A stretch of DNA of 64,000 bases, taken from the NCBI GenBank assembly GCA_034666985.1, contig JAXDKS010000046.1, positions 62,001 to 126,000 on the forward strand, read 5' to 3'. Below are positions 32,340 through 41,397 of this stretch, one piece after another. The position numbers were made by a program, and so were the translations under genes. The notes under the pieces are model-generated. The model saw only the letters and a program-made list of their open reading frames with translations, made no database searches and was not told where the DNA came from. Numbering within the stretch: position 1 is the first letter of the stretch; every line of letters begins with the position of its first letter. The stretch is from DATARR01 sp034666985. GTDB taxonomy: Bacteria > Acidobacteriota > Thermoanaerobaculia > Multivoradales > UBA5704.

Positions 32340-33638
32340 GTGCTGACCAGGTTGCGAGTCAAGAACTATAAGTCCCTGGCCGATGTCGAGGTGGAGCTCA
32401 AGCCGCTCTCCGTCCTCTTCGGACCCAACTCGGCAGGTAAGAGCAACTTCCTCGACGCCCTCCAGCTTCTCTCGCAGATCGCCACCAGTCGTACCCTGAA
32501 GGAGGCTTTCGACCCGCCGTATCGGGGCGCTCCCCTGGAGTCGTTCACCTTCGGACCGCGGGGAATCCGAGGACTGTTGGACCAAGACGCTGCGTGTTTC
32601 AGCATCGAGGTTGACGTTCATCTCTCGCCCTGGGTCGTGAGCACCGTGAATCAGCAGATCCGCGAGATGAAGGCGCCCAAGGGTGAGCCTCTGGATCCCA
32701 AATTGTCCCCGGCCGCCGACCTGGCGTTCGTGAAGGAACGATTCTTACGCTACCGCATCGACGTCGAGATCCTTCCCAAGTCGGGGATCCTGAGGGTTGC
32801 CGACGAGCACCTGGCCGCCCTCAACGTCCGGGGAGAGCCGACGAAGAAGCGGGTGGCTTTTCTCGAGCGCGTGAAAGATCGGTTGCATCTGCGGATGGAA
32901 GGACAAGCTCATCCCACCTACTTCGAGCGCTACCTCGATCACAGCATTCTGTCCAAGCCGCACTATCCTCCTCATTACCCACACCTCGTCGCCATGCGCC
33001 AGGAGCTTGAGAGCTGGCTGTTCTTCTACTTCGAGCCCAGAGAGCGCATGAGGAGACCTACGCCGGTCAAGGAAGTGCGGCATATCGGCCTGATGGGAGA
33101 GGAGCTGGCGTCGTTCCTCAACACTCTCAAGGCGGTCCACGAGCCACAGTTCCGCGCGATCGAGAAGTCCCTCAGCCTGATCATCCCTTCAGCTTCGGGG
33201 ATCAGTATCGACGTGAACGACCTGGGTGAGGTGGAGCTCAAGCTGATCGAGGGAGGAGTCCCTGTGCCGGCGCGGATCCTGTCCGAGGGGACTCTGAGAG
33301 TCCTTGGCCTCCTGGCTCTGGGAGGAGCGAAAGAGCCTCCACCTCTTCTGGGTCTCGAGGAGCCGGAGAACGGAGTGCACCCGCGGCGCATCCGGATGAT
33401 CGCCGAGTTGTTGAAGACCCGGGCCGCGACCGGGGAGAGCCAGCTCCTCGTGACGACCCACTCTCCAACCCTCCTGGACCTCTTGCCGATGGAGTCTTTG
33501 TTCATCTTCCGGAAGCGAGGGGGTGTGACGGAGGTCCGACCCTTCCAGGTCTGGGATGAAGTTGAGCCGGCCCTGGATGCCGAGGAGGAGCCCGTTTCGG
33601 TCTCTCAGCGCGTTCTCCGGGGGGATCTGGATGATTGA
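32340..33638 (+). CDS. AAA/ABC-type ATPase (AAA_21, OLD-like)
   Basis: A 432-residue P-loop ATPase: Walker A in FGPNSAGKSNFLDAL (residues 29-43), an ABC-like insertion with a helical arm, LSEGTLRVLGLLAL as signature, Walker B LLGLEEPENGVHP and the switch VTTHSPTLLDLL. Such stand-alone SMC/ABC-like ATPases sense or load onto nucleic acid and pair with a nuclease. The GTG start has GAGGGG 7 bases upstream. It overlaps the DUF4276 gene by 8 bases, marking a two-gene module. Confidence 0.85.
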   Translation: MLTRLRVKNYKSLADVEVELKPLSVLFGPNSAGKSNFLDALQLLSQIATSRTLKEAFDPPYRGAPLESFTFGPRGIRGLLDQDAACFSIEVDVHLSPWVVSTVNQQIREMKAPKGEPLDPKLSPAADLAFVKERFLRYRIDVEILPKSGILRVADEHLAALNVRGEPTKKRVAFLERVKDRLHLRMEGQAHPTYFERYLDHSILSKPHYPPHYPHLVAMRQELESWLFFYFEPRERMRRPTPVKEVRHIGLMGEELASFLNTLKAVHEPQFRAIEKSLSLIIPSASGISIDVNDLGEVELKLIEGGVPVPARILSEGTLRVLGLLALGGAKEPPPLLGLEEPENGVHPRRIRMIAELLKTRAATGESQLLVTTHSPTLLDLLPMESLFIFRKRGGVTEVRPFQVWDEVEPALDAEEEPVSVSQRVLRGDLDD

Positions 33639-34236
33639 GATCTCCCTGTTTGTCGAAGATTTCGGTCAAGAGGAGTTCCTGTCCGCACTCATTGAGCGTC
33701 TGGCTCGGGAAGAGCAGGTCGTGGTGATGGTTCGAAGGCGTAGCGTCCGAGGTGGGCGAGGTAGGGCTCTCGCCGAGCTTGCCCAGTACGTCCGGGACAT
33801 TGGTCGGAGCAGAGAGGCCCTGCCCGATTTTCTGGTCGTGGTCTCGGATGCCAACTGCAAGGGCAATGTGGCGAGGCGGAAAGAGGTGGAGCACGCCGCC
33901 GCCGGGCTGGAGCAGAGCCATCCAGGCCTCCTGGTGCTGGCGGTACCCGATCCTCACGTCGAGCGCTGGATGCTGGTCGACTCGCGTGCCTTCAAGGCCG
34001 TATTTGGGAGGGGCTGTGACGCACCGGACGCCAAGTGCGCCAAGGACCGGTACAAACAGGTCCTGCTCGATGCCATCAGGGCCGCAGGCATCGTTCCTCC
34101 CCTCGGAGGCATGGAGTTCGCCAGGGACATCGTCGATCATCTGGACCTGGAAAGGGCGGACAATCTCGACGGCTCCCTGGGTCAGGCAGTCGCAGCTCTG
34201 CGCAACCGATTCAGGAATTCCCGCGAAAGGCTCTGA
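33631..34236 (+). CDS. DUF4276 family protein, TOPRIM-like effector candidate
   Basis: A 201-residue protein with the DUF4276 pattern: an acidic first motif (ISLFVEDFGQEEFLSALI), a central FLVVVSDANCKG and a later VPDPHVERWMLVD. This recalls TOPRIM-like nucleases (E...D-x-D), though residues differ. AAA ATPase plus TOPRIM-like partner is the architecture of several abortive-infection modules, for example PARIS and AbiL. A defence role is inferred from architecture and from location next to tRNA genes. Confidence 0.7.
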   Translation: MIEISLFVEDFGQEEFLSALIERLAREEQVVVMVRRRSVRGGRGRALAELAQYVRDIGRSREALPDFLVVVSDANCKGNVARRKEVEHAAAGLEQSHPGLLVLAVPDPHVERWMLVDSRAFKAVFGRGCDAPDAKCAKDRYKQVLLDAIRAAGIVPPLGGMEFARDIVDHLDLERADNLDGSLGQAVAALRNRFRNSRERL

Positions 34237-34299
34237 GGCCTCATAAAGCAAGACTTGCAACGACGCAATAAACCGTCTAGGGACCAGCCAGGGAAGGCC

Positions 34300-34452
34300 A
34301 TGACTATCGCCAATCCGGGAGAAGAGCTCCGGGCACCGGGAATCCTCGCCAATCCCGTGCCGGTGGAAGCCCTCTACGACCGCGAGGTGGCCCTGGAGGT
34401 AGCCTTCCGCAACCTCCTTCAACGCCAGGGAGAGGTCCAGCGCCTCCGTTGA
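34300..34452 (+). CDS. Possible small protein or remnant
   Basis: A 50-codon frame (MTIANPGEELRAPG ... LLQRQGEVQRLR) has a GGAAGG upstream and strong C/G bias in third positions, suggesting selection for coding now or in the past. No family is recognised; the opposite strand is also open. It may be the tail of a decayed gene beside the tRNA cluster. Confidence 0.25.
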   Translation: MTIANPGEELRAPGILANPVPVEALYDREVALEVAFRNLLQRQGEVQRLR

Positions 34453-34519
34453 CACCGTCCCCAGCCTTTGCTAACCTCACCCTCCCTTGGGAACCGAAGG
34501 ACTCGGAGCAAGGAACTTT

Positions 34520-34596
34520 AGGCCCGTAGCTCAGTTGGTTAGAGCGCTACGTTGACATCGTAGAGGTCAGCGGTTCAAGTCCGCTCGGGCCTACCA
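34520..34596 (+). tRNA. tRNA-Val (GAC)
   Basis: A full cloverleaf is readable: acceptor AGGCCCG/CGGGCCT, D-arm GCTC, anticodon stem CTACG/CGTAG around loop TTGACAT (anticodon GAC), T-arm with GGTTCAAGTCC, discriminator A and encoded CCA. Confidence 0.95.
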
Positions 34597-34695
34597 AGGT
34601 CTTTTCAGGAGTCAGGAATCGGAGCCAGAACGAGAGAGAGCCAGAGCTGTTTTGGAGTCTTCAACCTCACTGGTGAACCGATTGTCTCCATGCCC

Positions 34696-34772
34696 AGGCG
34701 CTTAGCTCAGTTGGTTAGAGCGCTACCTTCACACGGTAGAGGTCAGCGGTTCGAGTCCGCTAGCGCCTACCA
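34696..34772 (+). tRNA. tRNA-Val (CAC)
   Basis: The cloverleaf has acceptor AGGCGCT/AGCGCCT, anticodon stem CTACC/GGTAG with loop TTCACAC (anticodon CAC), T-arm GGTTCGAGTCC, discriminator A and encoded CCA. It is nearly identical to the preceding tRNA-Val outside acceptor and anticodon, so the pair arose by duplication. Confidence 0.95.
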
Positions 34773-34866
34773 TCCTTCTCTCTCGTGAACGCCGCCGGCG
34801 CGGGCCGGGACCCGAGAGAAAAATCCCGTATGTCTGCTTCCATCGCTTGAAAGCGATCGCTGTTCT

Positions 34867-36804
34867 ATGGAGACGACCATCGAAGCCGTCCAGTTGACCC
34901 TTCCCGACGGATCCGTGCGCACGGTCCCGGCGGGCACCACTCCGCTCGAGGTGGCCGCTTCGATCGGGCCGCGCCTGGCCAAGGACGCCGTGGGAGCGGA
35001 GCTGGACGGTCGCAAGATCGACCTGCGTCTCCCCATCAAGCAGGGGGGCGCGTTCCGCATCTTCACCGTCAAGAGCCCAGAGGCCGGCGAATTCATCCGT
35101 CACAGCGCCGAGCACGTGCTGGCCGACGCCGTGAAGCGGCTCTGGCCGGAGGCGGAGTACGACGCCGGGCGCCAGGACCACAGCGAGAAGTTCCAGTACG
35201 ACTTCCGCTTCCCGCGCGCCTTCACCCCCGAGGACCTCGAGAAGATCGAGGACAAGATGCGGGAGATCCTCGCCGAGAAGAGCGGGTTCGAGCGCATCGA
35301 GGTCAGCCGCGAGGAGGCGGCGCGGATCTTCCGCGAGATGGGCGAGACCCTGAAGGTGGAGCGGCTGAAGGAGATCCCCGAGGGGGAGACCATCACGCTC
35401 TACCGCGATGGCCGTTTCACCGACCTCTGCCGCGGGCCGCACGTGCAGAGCCTGGGGCAGATCGGGGCGGTGAAGCTGCTGGAGGCCTCCGCGGTCTACT
35501 GGAAGGGCGACGAGAGCAACGAGCGGCTGCAGCGCATCTACGGCACGGCGTTCGGCTCGGAGAAGGAGCTGGAGGAGTATCTGGCGCAGGTGGAGCTGGC
35601 CCGCGCCCGGGACCACCGGCGGCTGGGGCAGGAGCTCGACCTCTTCAGCTTCAATCCGCTGGCGCCGGCCATGCCGTTCCTGCACCCGAAGGGGGCGGCG
35701 ATCTACATCGCCCTCGTCGACTACGTGCGCGAGCTCTACGCCCGCTACGGCTACGGCGAGGTGATCACGCCGCAGATCCTCGACGTCGAGATGTGGAAGA
35801 CCTCGGGGCACTACGCCAACTACGGCGAGAACATGTTCTTCACCGAGGCGGACGAGCGCCAGATGGCGGTGAAGCCCATGAACTGCCCCACCCACTGCCT
35901 GATCTTCGCCACCCGGACGCGCTCGTACCGCGACCTGCCGATCCGCTACGCGGACTTCGGGCGGCTGCATCGCTACGAGCGCAGCGGCGTCACCAACGGT
36001 CTCTTCCGGGTGCGCTCGTTCTCGCAGGACGACGCCCACATCTTCTGCACCGAGGAGCAGATCGAGCCCGAGGTGCTGGCGGTGACGGAGATGATCCTGG
36101 AGGTCTACCGGACGTTCGGCTTCGACGGGGCGCGGATCGAGCTGTCGACCCGGCCGCCGAAGCGGATCGGCTCGGACGAGCTGTGGGACCAGGCCGAGGC
36201 GTCGCTGGCGCGGGCGCTGGACAACCGGGGGATCGCGTATCAGGTCAATCCCGGGGACGGCGCCTTCTACGGGCCGAAGATCGACTTCCACGTCCAGGAC
36301 GCCCTGGGCCGGAGCTGGCAGCTCGGCACGGTGCAGCTCGACTATCAGATGCCGCAGCGGTTCGGGCTGAAGTACGTGGCGGCCGACGGCGCCGAGCACC
36401 AGCCGGTGATGATCCACCGCGCCATGCTAGGCTCGGTCGAGCGCTTTCTGGCCATTCTCATCGAGCAGACCGGGGGGGCCTTCCCCCTGTGGCTGGCGCC
36501 GGTGCAGGCGGTGGTGCTGCCGGTGTCGGAGAAGTTCGCCGAATACGGCGAGACGGTGCGGGCGGCGCTGGCCGCGGCCGGGGTGCGGGTGGAGCTGGAC
36601 GCGCGCAACGAGAAGCTGGGCTACAAGATCCGGGAGGCCCAGGTGCAGAAGGTCCCCTACATGCTCGTGGTGGGCGCGCGCGAGCAGGAGGACGCCACCG
36701 TCGCGGTACGCCGCCGCGCGGGAGAGGACCTGGGGGCGCTGAGCATGGACGCGTTCCTGGCCCGGGTGAAGGACCTGACGGCGTCTCGCAGCCGGGAGCT
36801 GTGA
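34867..36804 (+). CDS. thrS: Threonyl-tRNA synthetase
   Basis: A 645-residue class II synthetase. Order: TGS domain (1-65), editing domain with HSAEHVLADAV (HxxxH near 79) and CRGPHV, catalytic core with zinc Cys in MNCPTHC (near residue 340), DDAHIFC and VMIHRAMLGS supplying the His ligands, and an anticodon-binding domain from about 540. It charges tRNA-Thr and edits Ser-tRNA. It heads the thrS-infC-rpmI-rplT-pheST order conserved in bacteria. The region before it contains no T-box. Confidence 0.97.
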   Translation: METTIEAVQLTLPDGSVRTVPAGTTPLEVAASIGPRLAKDAVGAELDGRKIDLRLPIKQGGAFRIFTVKSPEAGEFIRHSAEHVLADAVKRLWPEAEYDAGRQDHSEKFQYDFRFPRAFTPEDLEKIEDKMREILAEKSGFERIEVSREEAARIFREMGETLKVERLKEIPEGETITLYRDGRFTDLCRGPHVQSLGQIGAVKLLEASAVYWKGDESNERLQRIYGTAFGSEKELEEYLAQVELARARDHRRLGQELDLFSFNPLAPAMPFLHPKGAAIYIALVDYVRELYARYGYGEVITPQILDVEMWKTSGHYANYGENMFFTEADERQMAVKPMNCPTHCLIFATRTRSYRDLPIRYADFGRLHRYERSGVTNGLFRVRSFSQDDAHIFCTEEQIEPEVLAVTEMILEVYRTFGFDGARIELSTRPPKRIGSDELWDQAEASLARALDNRGIAYQVNPGDGAFYGPKIDFHVQDALGRSWQLGTVQLDYQMPQRFGLKYVAADGAEHQPVMIHRAMLGSVERFLAILIEQTGGAFPLWLAPVQAVVLPVSEKFAEYGETVRAALAAAGVRVELDARNEKLGYKIREAQVQKVPYMLVVGAREQEDATVAVRRRAGEDLGALSMDAFLARVKDLTASRSREL

Positions 36805-36915
36805 GCACCTACGATTGAAGGACGAGTGAAGGACAAACAGGCGATCTTTAAAGGAGACACGATCTGGACACTACCTACCGGGCACAGGCTCGGCGCTCTC
36901 AGGGGGTGAGCTGAC

Positions 36916-37446
36916 ATCGACAAGGCAACGCGGATCAACGAGCGTATCCGGGTGCGCGAAGTGCGCCTGGTCGAGGCCGACGGCTCGCAGGCCGGCATCG
37001 TGCCGATCGAGGAGGCTCTGCGGCGGGCTCAGGAACAGACGCTGGACCTGGTGGAGGTGGCGCCGACGGCCAAGCCGCCGGTCTGCCGCATCATGGACTT
37101 CGGCAAGTTCCTCTACGAGCAGAAGAAGAAGTCTCATGCGTCGAAGAAGAAGCAGAAGGTCATTCACGTCAAAGAGGTCAAGTTCCGGCCCAACATCGAC
37201 GAGCACGACTATGACTTCAAGCTCAAGAACGCCATCCGGTTCCTCGGCGAGGGGGACAAGGTGAAGGCCACGGTGCAGTTCCGGGGCCGTGAGATGGCGC
37301 GCCAGGATCTCGGCTACAAGCTGCTGAAGCGCTTCGAGGCAGACCTGGGGGAGCATGGAGTGCTAGAATCGTCGCCCGAAATGGCGGGGAACCGGATGCA
37401 CGTGATCTTCGGTCAGCCGCGCAACGCCAAGAAGCCCTCTGCCTGA
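36916..37446 (+). CDS. infC: Translation initiation factor IF-3, probable ATC start
   Basis: A 176-residue IF-3: N-domain RINERIRVREVRLVEADGSQ, linker rich in Lys (EQKKKSHASKKKQK) and C-domain KEVKFRPNIDEHDYDFK. After an in-frame TGA at 36907 no ATG, GTG or TTG precedes the conserved RINERIR; ATC at 36916 fits the family's classic AUU/AUC start, with GGGGGTG upstream. This rare codon lets IF-3 repress its own synthesis. The first GTG (36952) would remove the start of the N-domain. Confidence 0.95.
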   Translation: MDKATRINERIRVREVRLVEADGSQAGIVPIEEALRRAQEQTLDLVEVAPTAKPPVCRIMDFGKFLYEQKKKSHASKKKQKVIHVKEVKFRPNIDEHDYDFKLKNAIRFLGEGDKVKATVQFRGREMARQDLGYKLLKRFEADLGEHGVLESSPEMAGNRMHVIFGQPRNAKKPSA

Positions 37447-37548
37447 CCCGTTGCGGGCCGGGGAGGGGACGTCCGGGAGGGGCCTGCCCTTCCTTGGACT
37501 TTTTTGTTTCAGACGATGGTTTCAGAAGGTTCAAGAAAGGAGCCGCCC

Positions 37549-37743
37549 TTGCCCAAGCAGAAGACGCACAAGGGGGCCGCGAAGCGTTTCAAGGTTACGG
37601 GCGGTGGCAAGGTGACGCGTCATCAGTCGATGCACAGCCACATCCTGACCAAGAAGACCACCAAGCGGAAGCGCAACCTGCGCAAGTCCGTGGAGGTCTC
37701 CCCCGCGTTCGCAGCCACTCTCAAAGGGATGCTGCACCAGTAG
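37549..37743 (+). CDS. rpmI: 50S ribosomal protein L35, TTG start
   Basis: A 64-residue basic protein starting PKQKTHKGAAKRFKVTG and ending SVEVSPAFAATLKGMLHQ, typical of bL35. TTG at 37549 has AAGGAG 6 bases upstream and gives the standard length; the in-frame upstream ATG codons would add a non-family extension. Confidence 0.95.
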   Translation: MPKQKTHKGAAKRFKVTGGGKVTRHQSMHSHILTKKTTKRKRNLRKSVEVSPAFAATLKGMLHQ

Positions 37744-37763
37744 GGCGACCCGCGCGGTCGCCC
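37743..37763 (+). repeat. Hairpin between rpmI and rplT
   Basis: GGGCGACC (37743-37750) pairs with GGTCGCCC (37756-37763) right at the rpmI stop. The 160-bp rpmI-rplT gap is unusually long and structured; L20 autoregulates through such RNA in other bacteria, but I cannot identify the pseudoknot here. Confidence 0.45.
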
Positions 37764-37904
37764 CAAATCGCAATTCCGGCTACCGGCGGGACGGACCTGC
37801 CCCCGGAGCCGCGGCCCCCCGGCGCTCCAATCCTTGGAGAGAACCGCTGTGCGGGCCCTGACCGCTCCCCCTCTGAGGCGTGGAGCAGAAACGAGGTTCG
37901 GTAG

Positions 37905-38291
37905 ATGGCACGTGTCAAGCGTGGTAACAAGCGCCTCCTGAAGCGCAAGAAGATTCTCGATCGGGCCAGCGGCTTCTACGGCACCAAGTCGAAGGCCCAC
38001 CGCATCGCCAAGCTGGCGGTCGACAAGGCCCTCGGCTATGCCTACCGCGACCGCCGGCAGAAGAAGCGGCAGCTTCGCAGCCTGTGGATCGTGCGGATCA
38101 ACGCCGCCGCCCGTCTCAGCGGCCTCTCCTACAGCCGCCTGATCGCCGGCCTCAAGGCCGCCGGCTCCGAGCTCGACCGCAAGGTGCTGGCCGACCTGGC
38201 GGTGACCGATCCGCAGGGCTTCGCGGGCATCGCCGAGCTGGCGAAGCAGGCGCTCGAGAGTCAGGCCGCCCCGGCGGCCGCGGAGGCCTGA
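37905..38291 (+). CDS. rplT: 50S ribosomal protein L20
   Basis: A 128-residue bL20 (MARVKRGNKRLLKRKKILDR ... LRSLWIVRINAAARLSGLSYS). L20 is essential for early 50S assembly and often represses its own operon. The C-terminus has a short Ala-rich extension (SQAAPAAAEA). pheS starts 2 bp after its stop. Confidence 0.97.
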   Translation: MARVKRGNKRLLKRKKILDRASGFYGTKSKAHRIAKLAVDKALGYAYRDRRQKKRQLRSLWIVRINAAARLSGLSYSRLIAGLKAAGSELDRKVLADLAVTDPQGFAGIAELAKQALESQAAPAAAEA

Positions 38292-38293
38292 GG

Positions 38294-39328
38294 GTGAGCC
38301 CCGCCGCCGGCGAGCTGAGTGCCCGGACCGAGGAGTTCGAGGCCGCCTCCCGGCAGGTGCGGGACCGCGCCGCCTGGGAGGCCCTGCGCGTTCAGTGGAT
38401 CGGACGCAAGCAGGGCCTCGTGCGCACCCTGCTGGACGACATCAAGAAGGTCGAGCCGGCCGAGCGCCGCGCCTATGGCGAGGCGGTCAACCGTCTCAAG
38501 GAGCGGGTGGAGAGCCGCCTCGCCGAGCTCGACGAGGAGCTCGCCACCCGTGAGCGGGAGGCGAGCCGCCGTGCCGCGGCCGTGGACGTGACCCTCCCCG
38601 GCCGGCGGCCGCCGCTCGGCAGCCTTCACCCCGTGACGCTGGTCATCGCGGAGATGGAGCAGATCTTCGCCGAGATGGGCTACAGCGTGGCCGAGGGGCC
38701 CGAGGTCGAGGACGACTACCACAACTTCGGCGCCCTCAACTTCCCCGCGGACCATCCGGCGCGCGACACGCAGGACACCTTCTTCCTGGAGGACGGCCTG
38801 CTGCTGCGCACCCACACCTCGCCGGTGCAGATCCGTACCATGCTGTCGCGCCAGCCGCCGATCCGGGTCATCTGCCCCGGCCGGGTGTTCCGCAACGACA
38901 ACGACCTGCGGCACTCGCCCATGTTCCACCAGGTGGAGGGGCTGGCGGTGGCGGAGGGGATCACCGTCGGCCATCTCAAGGGGACGATCCTCGCCTTCAT
39001 GCGCCGGCTCTTCTCGCCGGAGACGGACATCCGCATGCGGCCCAGCTTCTTCCCCTTCACCGAGCCCTCGGCCGAGGTGGACGTCACCTGCCAGAACTGC
39101 AAGGGACAGGGGTGCGAGGTCTGCTCCGGCACCGGCTGGATGGAGATCCTCGGCTGCGGCATGGTGGACCCGCGGGTGCTGGCCGGCTGCGGCATCGATC
39201 CCGACGTCTACTCCGGCTTCGCCTTCGGCATGGGCGTCGACCGGGTGGCGATGAATCGCTACGGCATCCCCAACATCCGGCTGCTCTTCGACAACGACGA
39301 GCGGCTGCTGCGACAGGTGCGAGGCTGA
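38294..39328 (+). CDS. pheS: Phenylalanyl-tRNA synthetase alpha subunit
   Basis: A 344-residue class IIc catalytic subunit. An N-terminal coiled coil (residues 1-95) precedes the catalytic core with HSPMFHQVEG (motif 2), FFPFTEPSAEVDV and GFAFGMGVDRVAM (motif 3). A Cys-rich insert CQNCKGQGCEVCSGTGW looks like a zinc site, seen in many bacterial PheS. GTG start, 2 bp after rplT. The stop overlaps the pheT start (TGATG). Confidence 0.95.
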   Translation: MSPAAGELSARTEEFEAASRQVRDRAAWEALRVQWIGRKQGLVRTLLDDIKKVEPAERRAYGEAVNRLKERVESRLAELDEELATREREASRRAAAVDVTLPGRRPPLGSLHPVTLVIAEMEQIFAEMGYSVAEGPEVEDDYHNFGALNFPADHPARDTQDTFFLEDGLLLRTHTSPVQIRTMLSRQPPIRVICPGRVFRNDNDLRHSPMFHQVEGLAVAEGITVGHLKGTILAFMRRLFSPETDIRMRPSFFPFTEPSAEVDVTCQNCKGQGCEVCSGTGWMEILGCGMVDPRVLAGCGIDPDVYSGFAFGMGVDRVAMNRYGIPNIRLLFDNDERLLRQVRG

Positions 39329-41391
39329 TGGAATTCTCCTGCGAGTGGCTCGCCCAGTACGTCGACCTGCCGGCCGATCCCCAGGAGCTGGCCGGGCGCC
39401 TCACCGCCGCCGGTCTGGCCGTCGAGGGAATCTCCGCGCACGGCGACGACACGGGGCTGGACGTCGACGTCACCACCAACCGGCCGGACTGCATGAATCA
39501 CTTTGGGCTGGCGCGGGAGATCGCCGTGCTCCGCGAGGTCCCTCTGCGCCGGCCGCCGGCCGCTCCTCCCGAGGGCACCGAGCGGGTGGAGGATGCCGCG
39601 CGAGTGGTGATCGAGGATCTGGAAGGCTGTCCCCGGTGCACGGCCCGGGTGGTGCGGGGGGTGACGATCGGCCCCAGCCCCGAATGGCTGCGCCGGCGCC
39701 TGGAGTCGATCGGCCAGCGCCCCATCAACAACGTGGTGGACGTCACCAACTTCGTCCTCTGGGAGCTGGGCCAGCCGCTCCATGCCTACGATCTCGCGAA
39801 GCTCGCCGGATCCAGGATCGTGGTGCGCCGGGCCCGGGCTGGCGAGACGGCGCTGAAGACGCTCGACGGCCAGGACCGCGCCCTCGATCCCGAGACGCTG
39901 GTGATCGCCGACGCCGAGCGGCCCGTGGGGCTGGCGGGGGTCATGGGCGGCCTGGAGAGCGAGGTGACGGATGCCACCCGGGACATCCTGATCGAGAGCG
40001 CCCACTTCGACCGGCGCCGGGTGCGCACGACCGCCAAGCGGCTGGGGATGCACACGGATGCCAGCCACAGGTTTGAGCGCGGCTCGGACCCGGAGATCTG
40101 CGCCGAGGCGGCGAGCCGCGCCGCGGCGTTGATTGCCGAAATCGCGGGCGGCACCGTGCTCGCCGGGGTTCTCGACGTCCGGGATCTGGGACGCTCTTGG
40201 CACCGGCGGGGCCGTCTGGACCTGCCGAAGCTCGACGCCTTCGCGGGAGTCGCCATCGATCCTGCGGACGCGGAGCGTTGGCTGAGAGGCCTAGGCTTCG
40301 GCGTCGTTCCCTTCGGCGACGAAGTATGGGGGATCACCGTCCCCTCCTGGCGGTACTTCGATTTCCAACCGCGCCCCGAGCCGCCGCACGACGTCTATCC
40401 GCAGGACGTCTATGAAGAGGTGCTGCGGGTGTTCGGGCTCGACCGCATCCCTGCGGCCCTGCCGGCCATCCCGGGTGCGGACGCGCCGCGGGCCGAGAAC
40501 CTGATCCGCCGCGACCGGGTCCGGCGGCAGCTCGCGGCCTCGGGCTACACCGAGGCCGTCCACTTCGCCTTCCTCGATCCGGCCCGCGACGCGGCCTTCC
40601 CGAGCCTGCGGCCGGAGGCGAAGGCGATCCGCCTCGCCAATCCCATCTCCGAGCAGCTTTCGGTGCTGCGCCGGTCGCTGGTGCCCAACCTGGTGGAGAC
40701 CGCCCGTTTCAACCAGCGGCGGGGGCTGCCGGCGGTGCGCATGTTCGAGATCGCCAACGTCTTCTACGAGCGGCCGGAGGGGGGCATCCCCGAGCAGCCG
40801 GAGCACGTGGGGCTGGTCTGCGGCGGCCGCGTGGGCACGCCCTGGGAGCGGGAGGTCGAGCTGGACCTGTTCGATCTCAAGGGGGTGATCGAGGCCCTGG
40901 CCGACGCCTTCGGCGTGCGGCTGGAGGCGCGCCCGTCGGATCTGCCGGGAGTGCTCGCGGGGAACTCGGCGGAGCTGCTGCGGGGCGGCGAGGTGGTGGG
41001 CTGGTTCGGCCGGGTCGCGGAGGAGGAGGAGGGCTATCCCCTCTACGCGGCGGAGGTGGCCACGACCTCGCTGGCGGGCGGCGACGTGAGCCTGCAGGTG
41101 GAGCTCCCCTCCCGCTTTCCCGGCATCACGGCCGATTTCACCCTCACCCAGCGCTTGGAGGTCCCGTGGGTGGAGGTCCAGCGTGCCATCGAAGAGCTGG
41201 CTCCCCCGGACCTCGTCTCCTGGCGGCTCAAGGACCGCTACCGTGGTCCCGGGGTGCCCGAGGGCGCGGTGAACACCACCCTCTCGTTCCACTACAATGC
41301 CCGCGAGCGCTCGCTCACCCAGGAGGAGGTCAACGCCCGCCAGCTTGCCCTCAGCCAGGAGCTCGAGCGCCGCTTCGGCTGGAAGGGGTAG
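39328..41391 (+). CDS. pheT: Phenylalanyl-tRNA synthetase beta subunit, lacking the EMAP domain
   Basis: A 687-residue beta subunit. The first helix region (MEFSCEWLAQYVDLPADPQE) passes straight from TAAGLAVEGISAHGDDTG into DVDVTTNRPDCMNHFGLARE, so the tRNA-binding EMAP/OB domain that bacterial PheT usually carries between these segments is absent. The B3/B4 editing region, B5 and a C-terminal ferredoxin-like anticodon-binding domain (from about residue 590, SRFPGITADFTLTQ) are present. The length, roughly 100 residues below the usual bacterial size, agrees. Translationally coupled to pheS. Confidence 0.95.
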   Translation: MEFSCEWLAQYVDLPADPQELAGRLTAAGLAVEGISAHGDDTGLDVDVTTNRPDCMNHFGLAREIAVLREVPLRRPPAAPPEGTERVEDAARVVIEDLEGCPRCTARVVRGVTIGPSPEWLRRRLESIGQRPINNVVDVTNFVLWELGQPLHAYDLAKLAGSRIVVRRARAGETALKTLDGQDRALDPETLVIADAERPVGLAGVMGGLESEVTDATRDILIESAHFDRRRVRTTAKRLGMHTDASHRFERGSDPEICAEAASRAAALIAEIAGGTVLAGVLDVRDLGRSWHRRGRLDLPKLDAFAGVAIDPADAERWLRGLGFGVVPFGDEVWGITVPSWRYFDFQPRPEPPHDVYPQDVYEEVLRVFGLDRIPAALPAIPGADAPRAENLIRRDRVRRQLAASGYTEAVHFAFLDPARDAAFPSLRPEAKAIRLANPISEQLSVLRRSLVPNLVETARFNQRRGLPAVRMFEIANVFYERPEGGIPEQPEHVGLVCGGRVGTPWEREVELDLFDLKGVIEALADAFGVRLEARPSDLPGVLAGNSAELLRGGEVVGWFGRVAEEEEGYPLYAAEVATTSLAGGDVSLQVELPSRFPGITADFTLTQRLEVPWVEVQRAIEELAPPDLVSWRLKDRYRGPGVPEGAVNTTLSFHYNARERSLTQEEVNARQLALSQELERRFGWKG

Positions 41392-41397
41392 AAGGCC

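Noticed and set aside
34773..34866. T-box riboswitch before thrS
   Set aside because: No AGGGTGG-like T-box core or specifier arrangement is present; only a short weak hairpin is visible.
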